A DNA stretch of 8,426 bases from CAZCVI01 sp964502145 (GTDB lineage: Bacteria; Acidobacteriota; Aminicenantia; UBA2199), in NCBI GenBank assembly GCA_964502145.1, contig CAZCVI010000147.1:1-8426 (forward strand). Reading direction: 5' to 3'. The translations under genes and the position numbers were made by a program. The notes below the pieces were generated by a model. The model did no database searches. It was not told the origin of the DNA and saw nothing but the letters and a program-made list of their open reading frames with translations. Of this stretch, positions 1 through 4,762 are shown in pieces. How positions within the stretch are numbered: position 1 is the stretch's first letter; each line of letters opens with the position of its first letter.

Positions 1-34
1 GAGACTTATAGGAATCTTATCAATTCCTATTGCC

Positions 35-78
35 AAAAAACTGAATAGATACTTTAGGACGTATCTATTCAGTTTTTT
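35..78. terminator. Perfect 18-bp hairpin, probable bidirectional rho-independent terminator
   Basis: The arm AAAAAACTGAATAGATAC at 35-52 is the exact reverse complement of 61-78, with an 8-nt loop (TTTAGGAC). The A-run at the start and T-run at the end give a U-tract in either direction, as expected for a terminator shared by convergent genes or ending a gene to the left of the window. The stem is AT-rich apart from its middle. It could instead be the end of a small palindromic repeat. Confidence 0.65.
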
Positions 79-440
79 GAACGGCCCCCCAGAAAACACT
101 TGCCCTATCACAGTCAATAGTATTCTTTTGGGCATCAAATAACACGAATCATCAGGTATTTAGCAGAATTTTTTTTTGTTGGTTCAAAGGGGTGTAAATT
201 CATGAAATTTGTGGTACACTTCTAAATGGAGTTTATAGGTACGCCGTGAGTAAAAAGAATCATAGGTTAGATGATTCTATTTTCTGCGCTGTGTGGTTAA
301 AACAACAGTGTGGAACGTAGAAAGTTACATAATAGTATTATTATTATTGATTTTATACTGGTGGGGAATGAAAAATGGGGGTTTCAACCCTGGGTTTCGG
401 GTTTCAAACCTCAAAATACTCACAAATACCCCGGCGCCCC
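79..440. other. Stretch without a convincing gene
   Basis: No gene is convincing here. Two GTG-initiated frames (from 293 and from 310) run into the 21-nt repeat array, but neither has a Shine-Dalgarno site and both are kept open by the repeat period. The frame from 293 encodes a short hydrophobic run (IIVLLLLILYWW). Small structures seen: an 8-bp inverted repeat AGAATCAT/ATGATTCT (256-263 and 271-278, 7-nt loop); three GGGTTTC copies between 378 and 409; and a GC-rich stem CCCCGG/CCGGGG at 429-444 just before the array. A weak promoter-like pair TTGTGG-17-TTTATA lies near 210-238 with no gene assigned to it. Confidence 0.4.
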
Positions 441-755
441 GGGGTCAGAACGTGAACGGCCGGGGTCAGAACGCGAACGGCCGGGGTCAGAACGTGAACG
501 GCCGGGGTCAGAACGCGAACCGCCGGGGTTTTTTGTAGAACGGCCAGGGTTTTTTGTAGAACCGTCGACCTATTTTGTAGAATCGTGGGGTCCAGAGTGC
601 GAACGGAGAGATTCAAAAATAGAACAGCGGGATTCAAAATGAAAACGGAAGGATTCAAAATGAAAACGGAAGGATTCAAAGTGAGAATGGAGGGATTCAA
701 AATGAGAACCGCAGGGATCAGAGTGTAAACGGAAGGTTTTTTTTGTAAAACCGCC
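441..755. repeat. Degenerate 21-nt tandem repeat array, about 15 units
   Basis: Fifteen consecutive units, each 21 nt, begin at 441, 462, 483, 504, 525 and so on to 735. Every unit keeps a GGG/GGA-type start and an end resembling GAACGGCC or GAAAACGGAA. The middle comes in a few sequence types: TCAGAACG(T/C)G (units 1-4), TTTTTGTAG (units 5-7), ATTCAAAATG-like (units 9-13), and TCAGAGTG-like (units 8 and 14); unit 15 returns to the T-rich type. Because 21 is a multiple of three, frames stay open on both strands, including one covering every unit on the minus strand (404-757), which would encode a heptapeptide repeat of the form xVxxLNP. With no ribosome binding site or recognisable domain I treat this as a non-coding minisatellite, although a repeat peptide cannot be excluded. 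Confidence 0.8.
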
Positions 756-779
756 ACCTTTATTTCCTATCCTCCCTAA

Positions 780-950
780 ATCCACCGCCAATTCTTTAAG
801 AGTATCGAAAAAGCAAGTGGGAAATATGGGAAGTATGAGAATTATGGGAATTATGGGATAAACAAAAAAATTCCCATTCCTCCCATCATTCCCATTCTTC
901 CCATTAAGTTGGCGGTGAATCCAGGCATAATTCCCAGCTTGCTTTTTATT
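780..950. repeat. Palindromic intergenic element, copy A, with 9-nt-periodic arms
   Basis: The left arm (about 818-860) repeats ATGGGAANN-type 9-mers. An A-rich centre (858-870) follows, and the right arm (871-905) repeats TCCCATNNT 9-mers, so the transcript could fold into a long interrupted hairpin. Outer arms AAAAAGCAAG (808-817) and CTTGCTTTTT (938-947) also pair, and CCACCGCCAA at 782 is echoed in reverse by TTGGCGGTG at 909. Positions 881-923 are an exact reverse complement of 8194-8236 in copy B, and the 25-bp centre (853-877) occurs in the same orientation at 8240-8264. It looks like a dispersed MITE- or REP-like element. Its right outer arm overlaps the -35 box of the first SIR2 gene. 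Confidence 0.75.
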
Positions 951-967
951 TTGTTTTACGTTATAGT
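939..967 (+). promoter_or_regulatory. Predicted sigma-70-type promoter of SIR2-STAND copy 1
   Basis: TTGCTT (939-944) and TATAGT (962-967) are separated by 17 nt, and the start codon lies 39 nt further on. The same -10 sequence with 17-nt spacing occurs before copy 2, and the 45 or so bases of leader are nearly identical, which supports a real, duplicated promoter. The -35 box sits inside the right outer arm of palindromic element A, so cruciform or hairpin formation might affect it; that effect is inference. Confidence 0.5.
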
Positions 968-1006
968 TATCCTTTGCAAAACAAAAACAGGGGCAAAGAA
1001 GAACAC

Positions 1007-3811
1007 ATGAGCAATTTAAAAACCATCGGGGATAACAAAACGGTGTTGGCGGAACTGATCGCCAAAAAACAAAACGTGGTGCCCTTTATTGGCGCCGGAT
1101 TCAGCGCTACGTGGTGCCCCACCTGGGATACATTCCTCGAAAACTTCTTTAACTCCCTCAAAAACAAATCCCTGCTGGAACCCCACCAGATAGTGTTTTA
1201 TGAAACCCTCAAGCAACACCCCGCCGCCAATCGTCTGGAATTAATGGCTGATTTCTTGAGCCAATATGGTCATGTGTTGGGTTTCAAAGATCAAATGAAG
1301 GCTCAGTTTGACATATGTATTGCCAAAACAGCAGCCGCACCTTTCCATGTGCTGCACCGGGCTTTTCCTTTTCTTAAAATCACCACCAACTACGATAGCC
1401 TCATCGAAGACAATCGACCCGACACTTTTAATCATGTGGATGTCGTGACTTACGGCTACCAACCCGATAATATGGAAAAACTCTTCACCGCCCGTTTTGA
1501 AACCCAAAGCCTCATCAAACTTCATGGTGATTTCCGCGATGCCGATTCCATCGTGTTGTCTTCTGTTCAATATGCAGCCATGTATGGCGATAAAGAGTCC
1601 TACCATCCGCAGTCCGCGCTCCCAAAATTCTTGCAGCGCGTGTTTCGTGAAACCTCCGTCTTATTTATCGGGTGTTCGTTGCAAACCGATCGCACCATCG
1701 CTATTTTAGAGGAGCAAAAGGATAAGCAAGAGCATTTCGCCATCATGAAAATACCCGCCAAACCGGAAAAATGGACGCCTCTCAAACAGCGTCTCCAAAA
1801 ATTAGGCGTGCGTGCCATCTGGGTGGAGGAATATTCCCAGATTCCAGAGGTATTGAACCTGTTAAGTGACAAGCGGGAGGATGTGGAACCTCCTTTCACC
1901 CCCACCCCCGGTTTTTTCGTAGGGCGGCAGCGGGAATTGGCCTTAATGGAGACCCACATGACCCCGGGCAGTATCCAGGCGATCACGGGACGGTTGTACA
2001 GCATCCATGGCGCGGGTGGCGTGGGCAAAACAACCCTGGCTCTGGAAGCGGCCCAACGGTTTAAAACAAAATTTAAAGACGGCGTGATCGGACCGATCCG
2101 GGTGGATGATTATTCGCCCTCTGCCTTTGCCGTGACCCTGGCCAACCTGTTACGGGAACGAATCCAAGAACCGCGCGATGAACAAGAAGCACAAAAAATG
2201 GTGACGGCGCTGTTGCAACACCGCTGTTGTTTGCTGATCTTGGACAATGCCTCGGCGTGGGACCATTTACGCTACATGTTGCCGCAGGAAACCTGCGCCA
2301 CCATTCTGGTCACGACCCGTGACCGGGATATGGTGCAACGGATGCGTCTCAATTGCCACGGCTTCCAGGTGGCGGAAATCCCGCTGGAAATCTTCTCCGA
2401 ATCCGAAGCACTGGCATTGTTTAACGAGATATTGGGGCCACGCTATGTAGCGGCTGAGGAAAAGGAGTACCTGTTGATTGCCAAAACGCTGGGTTTCTTG
2501 CCGTTGGCGTTGCGGCTAGTGATGCCATTGATGGTATATACGCCCCATTACCAAGCCGCGGAGTTGCGGGAAAAATTAGAGCGGGAAGGTCGTTTACAGG
2601 TGCTACAAAAAGGCCACGAGGCCGGGGACAGTGATTCCCGTGCCATTGATACGGTATATGATTTGGCTTCACCCTTGTTGACGAAGGACTTGAAACGGGT
2701 ATTGGAATATCTGGCGGTCTGTAGTCCCGGTCCGGTGCCGCTGGATTTTTTGGAACAGTTGATGGCGGGTAAAGAGCGGGATATCCGGGAGAAACTGGAG
2801 CAATTGTATACCTATTCCTGGTGTGAGCGCCGGGTTCTGGCCGGTGAAAAGGAACGGTATTACCAATTGCACCAGTTGGTGCGTGAATTGGTGTTCCCCC
2901 GTGTGTCTGCCAAGCGCCGCGAGGACTTCATGGGGTTGGTGGATACACTATTCATGGACAAGGCCGTCCATTTTAGTCGCAAAGACCGGTATTACCCCCA
3001 GTTGGAAGAGGCCTTTGAGCAAGCCGTGGCCCAAAAGGACCGGCGGTTGAAGTATTGGGTGTACGCGACTCTCTATAATTTTTGTTCCTATCGTGGTTAT
3101 GGGCATTTTTTTGTGCGTGTGACGCAGAAAGTGGAGGAATTGTTTGCCGATGATAAATGGACATTGGGGGCTGCCTACTGCACTCGGGGGTTGATACTCT
3201 GGAAATGGGGCCAACTGGATGAGGCGCTACGTCTGTACAAAAAACAGGAACAAATTTGTGAAGAATTGGGCGACCGCGGCGGGCTATCAATTTTGTATGG
3301 CAATCAGGGGCTAATTTATGCAGACAAGGGCCAACTGGATGAGGCGCTGATACTGTACAAAAAACAGGAACAAATTTGTGAAGAATTGGGCGACCGCGTA
3401 GGGCTATCACGTTCGTATTGCGGTCAGGGGAATATTTATTACGACAAGGGCGAACTGGAAAAGGCGCTGAGTCTGTACAAAAAACAGGAACAAATTAAAG
3501 AAGAATTGGGCGACCGCGCTGGGCTATCAGTTTCGTATGGCAATCAGGGGAATATTTATAAAGACAAGGGTCAACTGGATGAGGCGCTGAGTCTGTACAA
3601 AAAACAGGAACACATTTGTGAAGAATTGGGCGACCGCGCCGGGATGGCAATCTCTTGGTGGAACCAGGGAGAGGTTTATGAAAAAAAAGGCGACCCACAC
3701 ACCCAGGCCCAACTGTGGCAAAAATCCATCACTATCAGGAAAGACATGGGCATGCCCTACGAAGAAAAGGAAAAGAAGCTAAAGGTGTTGCTGGAAAAGT
3801 GGAAGGGATAA
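1007..3811 (+). CDS. SIR2-like NADase / NB-ARC ATPase / TPR STAND protein, copy 1
   Basis: A 934-residue NLR-like protein. The start is ATG 1007 (MSNLK), because the near-identical leader of copy 2 begins there; an in-frame TTG at 974 is less likely. A weak AGAAG lies 5 nt upstream. SIR2-like domain (about 20-290): GAGFS 29-33 for NAD binding, TTNYD 126-130, catalytic-type LHG with His173, and IGCSL 221-225. NB-ARC (about 300-505): Walker A from 335 to 342 (Lys341), Walker B LLILD ending at Asp413, TTRDR 436-440, and a GLPLA-like GFLPLAL 496-502. A winged-helix region follows (about 545-630), with LHQ at 621-623 where plant and animal relatives carry MHD. TPR array 721-880 has four 40-residue units plus a degenerate fifth. 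The expected role is NAD+ depletion on sensing invasion, as in Avs-type STANDs; this is inferred from domains. Seven extra residues (329-335) precede the P-loop relative to copy 2. Confidence 0.92.
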   Translation: MSNLKTIGDNKTVLAELIAKKQNVVPFIGAGFSATWCPTWDTFLENFFNSLKNKSLLEPHQIVFYETLKQHPAANRLELMADFLSQYGHVLGFKDQMKAQFDICIAKTAAAPFHVLHRAFPFLKITTNYDSLIEDNRPDTFNHVDVVTYGYQPDNMEKLFTARFETQSLIKLHGDFRDADSIVLSSVQYAAMYGDKESYHPQSALPKFLQRVFRETSVLFIGCSLQTDRTIAILEEQKDKQEHFAIMKIPAKPEKWTPLKQRLQKLGVRAIWVEEYSQIPEVLNLLSDKREDVEPPFTPTPGFFVGRQRELALMETHMTPGSIQAITGRLYSIHGAGGVGKTTLALEAAQRFKTKFKDGVIGPIRVDDYSPSAFAVTLANLLRERIQEPRDEQEAQKMVTALLQHRCCLLILDNASAWDHLRYMLPQETCATILVTTRDRDMVQRMRLNCHGFQVAEIPLEIFSESEALALFNEILGPRYVAAEEKEYLLIAKTLGFLPLALRLVMPLMVYTPHYQAAELREKLEREGRLQVLQKGHEAGDSDSRAIDTVYDLASPLLTKDLKRVLEYLAVCSPGPVPLDFLEQLMAGKERDIREKLEQLYTYSWCERRVLAGEKERYYQLHQLVRELVFPRVSAKRREDFMGLVDTLFMDKAVHFSRKDRYYPQLEEAFEQAVAQKDRRLKYWVYATLYNFCSYRGYGHFFVRVTQKVEELFADDKWTLGAAYCTRGLILWKWGQLDEALRLYKKQEQICEELGDRGGLSILYGNQGLIYADKGQLDEALILYKKQEQICEELGDRVGLSRSYCGQGNIYYDKGELEKALSLYKKQEQIKEELGDRAGLSVSYGNQGNIYKDKGQLDEALSLYKKQEHICEELGDRAGMAISWWNQGEVYEKKGDPHTQAQLWQKSITIRKDMGMPYEEKEKKLKVLLEKWKG
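3167..3646 (+). repeat. Four 120-bp tandem repeats encoding TPR units, copy 1
   Basis: Units at 3167, 3287, 3407 and 3527 are each 120 nt (40 residues), followed by a diverged fifth from 3647. The second half of each unit, encoding roughly ALSLYKKQEQICEELGDR, is close to invariant at the DNA level. The first half varies at a few codons. Near-identity at synonymous sites points to recent amplification or homogenisation, so unit number may vary between strains. Confidence 0.9.
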
Positions 3812-3829
3812 AAGATAAAAGGAAGAAAG

Positions 3830-3858
3830 GGGCGAAGGGTCTTCGCCCTTTGTTTTTT
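3830..3858 (+). terminator. Rho-independent terminator after SIR2-STAND copy 1
   Basis: GGGCGAAG (3830-3837) pairs with CTTCGCCC (3841-3848) around a GGT loop, followed by TTTGTTTTTT. It lies 18 nt after the stop codon of copy 1. The flanking AAA/TTT can extend the stem past a one-base bulge. The Rpn gene converges on it from the right, and the minus-strand transcript would also meet a moderately U-rich tail, so it may act both ways. Confidence 0.85.
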
Positions 3859-3876
3859 GGGATTGAGGGGGGACTA

Positions 3877-4683
3877 TTAAATCGGGAGTATTTTCTCTTG
3901 CATGAGATTTAGCTGTTCGTCTGTGAGGTCGTCAATCAGGTCTTCGGGACAGGCCAGTAAATTCCTAAATAGTATGTTATACTTAGTTTCCTTGACGATC
4001 CCCCGTTCCACCTGAAATCTTAATATCTCGTTGCTGGGTATCAGGTCGTCGTTTGTCATACTCTTCATGAGTGCCTGAGCAGTCAATAGGGACACATTGT
4101 CTTTTAATTCCTGGTGCTCTTCATTTTTATAATCCCATTTCGTGGCATCAAACAAGAGATATTGGAAATCCAGCAGATAGGGTTTTATGTCGGTGGCCAC
4201 TCCGAAATGCTCGCTAAACTGAATGGGCACGGTCCATTCAGTTTGGCCATAATAAAATACGATAGGGAGAATTACCCGCCTCTTTTTGCCTTCGGAGAGG
4301 TCCTGGGCCCAGGCCAAGTGCTGGTAATTTTGGATTTGGAGGAGAATATCTGTCTCACTGGTGGACTTATGCTCGAACAGGTAATAGATATCCATCTCCA
4401 GTTCTTCACCCTGATCATTTTTCATCTTCGCTTTAGTCACCAGATCGAGATATCCTTCATGGTATCTTTTGGAAGCTGTGTCGATGGATTCCATGGCGAT
4501 CTGAGTCCAATCCATGGACCTTTTAATAGGTTCAGGAAGAATGAAGTGTAGAAAGGGCTTCATGTTTTTCTTATCGCCGTAGACCTCTTTGATGAACATG
4601 TCATATAATATTTCTAATTTTATCATAATAATGGTATTATAATGCAAATCTTGAATTTTTTCAACTACCGAAAAAGTCTCCAT
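3877..4683 (-). CDS. Rpn/YhgA-like PD-(D/E)XK nuclease (Transposase_31 family)
   Basis: A 268-residue protein resembling the recombination-promoting nuclease family (RpnA/YhgA, formerly 'putative transposase', PF04754). Seen: a family-type N-terminal block YDMFIKEVYGD (27-37) followed by LHFILPEPI and MDW; Asp80 in GYLDLVTKAKM; the E-x-K element FEHKS with Glu104 and Lys106; and an RVILPIVFYYG strand (136-146). These match a PD-(D/E)XK core, and the Lys is canonical where many relatives have Gln. Family members cut DNA and raise recA-independent recombination; some are reported as anti-phage toxins. The start at 4683 has AAGGA close upstream; a second Met at residue 20 lacks one. The gene is convergent with copy 1 and divergent from copy 2, with an 79-bp gap to the latter. 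It appears intact. Confidence 0.85.
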   Translation of the reverse strand: METFSVVEKIQDLHYNTIIMIKLEILYDMFIKEVYGDKKNMKPFLHFILPEPIKRSMDWTQIAMESIDTASKRYHEGYLDLVTKAKMKNDQGEELEMDIYYLFEHKSTSETDILLQIQNYQHLAWAQDLSEGKKRRVILPIVFYYGQTEWTVPIQFSEHFGVATDIKPYLLDFQYLLFDATKWDYKNEEHQELKDNVSLLTAQALMKSMTNDDLIPSNEILRFQVERGIVKETKYNILFRNLLACPEDLIDDLTDEQLNLMQEKILPI

Positions 4684-4693
4684 TTTCCTTGGC

Positions 4694-4722
4694 TTGTATT
4701 TTATCCAATTTTAAGTTATAGT
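4694..4722 (+). promoter_or_regulatory. Predicted sigma-70-type promoter of SIR2-STAND copy 2
   Basis: TTGTAT (4694-4699) and TATAGT (4717-4722) are separated by 17 nt and lie 40 nt before the start codon, in the same arrangement as before copy 1. Similarity to the copy 1 upstream DNA runs back to about GGCTTG at 4691, only a few bases from the start codon of the divergent Rpn gene. This marks the left edge of the duplicated segment. Confidence 0.5.
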
Positions 4723-4762
4723 TATCCTTTGCAAAGACAAAAACAAGGGCAAAGAAGAACAC

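Noticed and set aside
293..642. Two GTG-initiated plus-strand frames (from 293 and from 310) entering the repeats
   Set aside because: Neither has a Shine-Dalgarno site, they overlap each other in different frames, and their length is due to the repeats. The short hydrophobic stretch is not enough to call a membrane protein.
441..755. CRISPR array
   Set aside because: Units are directly adjacent with no unique spacers, too short and too degenerate, and no cas gene is present.
404..757. Open frame of 117 codons on the minus strand through the 21-nt repeats, heptapeptide-repetitive
   Set aside because: The repeat period is a multiple of three, which keeps frames open by itself; there is no ribosome binding site and no recognisable domain. 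Kept only as a possibility under the array.
974..1006. Upstream TTG as the start of SIR2-STAND copy 1, adding 11 residues
   Set aside because: Copy 2 has the same leader but its frame is interrupted relative to this extension by an extra base, and conservation of the protein begins at the ATG.
1600..2028. Minus-strand frame of 142 codons within the SIR2/NB-ARC part of copy 1
   Set aside because: Overlaps the strongly supported STAND gene and has no recognisable motif.
2973..3698. Long minus-strand frames opposite the TPR region of copy 1, with repeated GRPILHKFVPVFCT
   Set aside because: They are antisense shadows of the 120-bp TPR repeats and lack their own start signals; the same applies opposite copy 2 (7194-7544).
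4114..4551. Plus-strand frame of 145 codons opposite the Rpn gene
   Set aside because: Antisense to a protein with clear family motifs, and without a ribosome binding site or recognisable domain.
3877..4683. Insertion sequence, because the family is often labelled 'putative transposase'
   Set aside because: The motifs fit a PD-(D/E)XK nuclease, not a DDE or HUH transposase, and no terminal inverted repeats or target duplication were seen around this gene.
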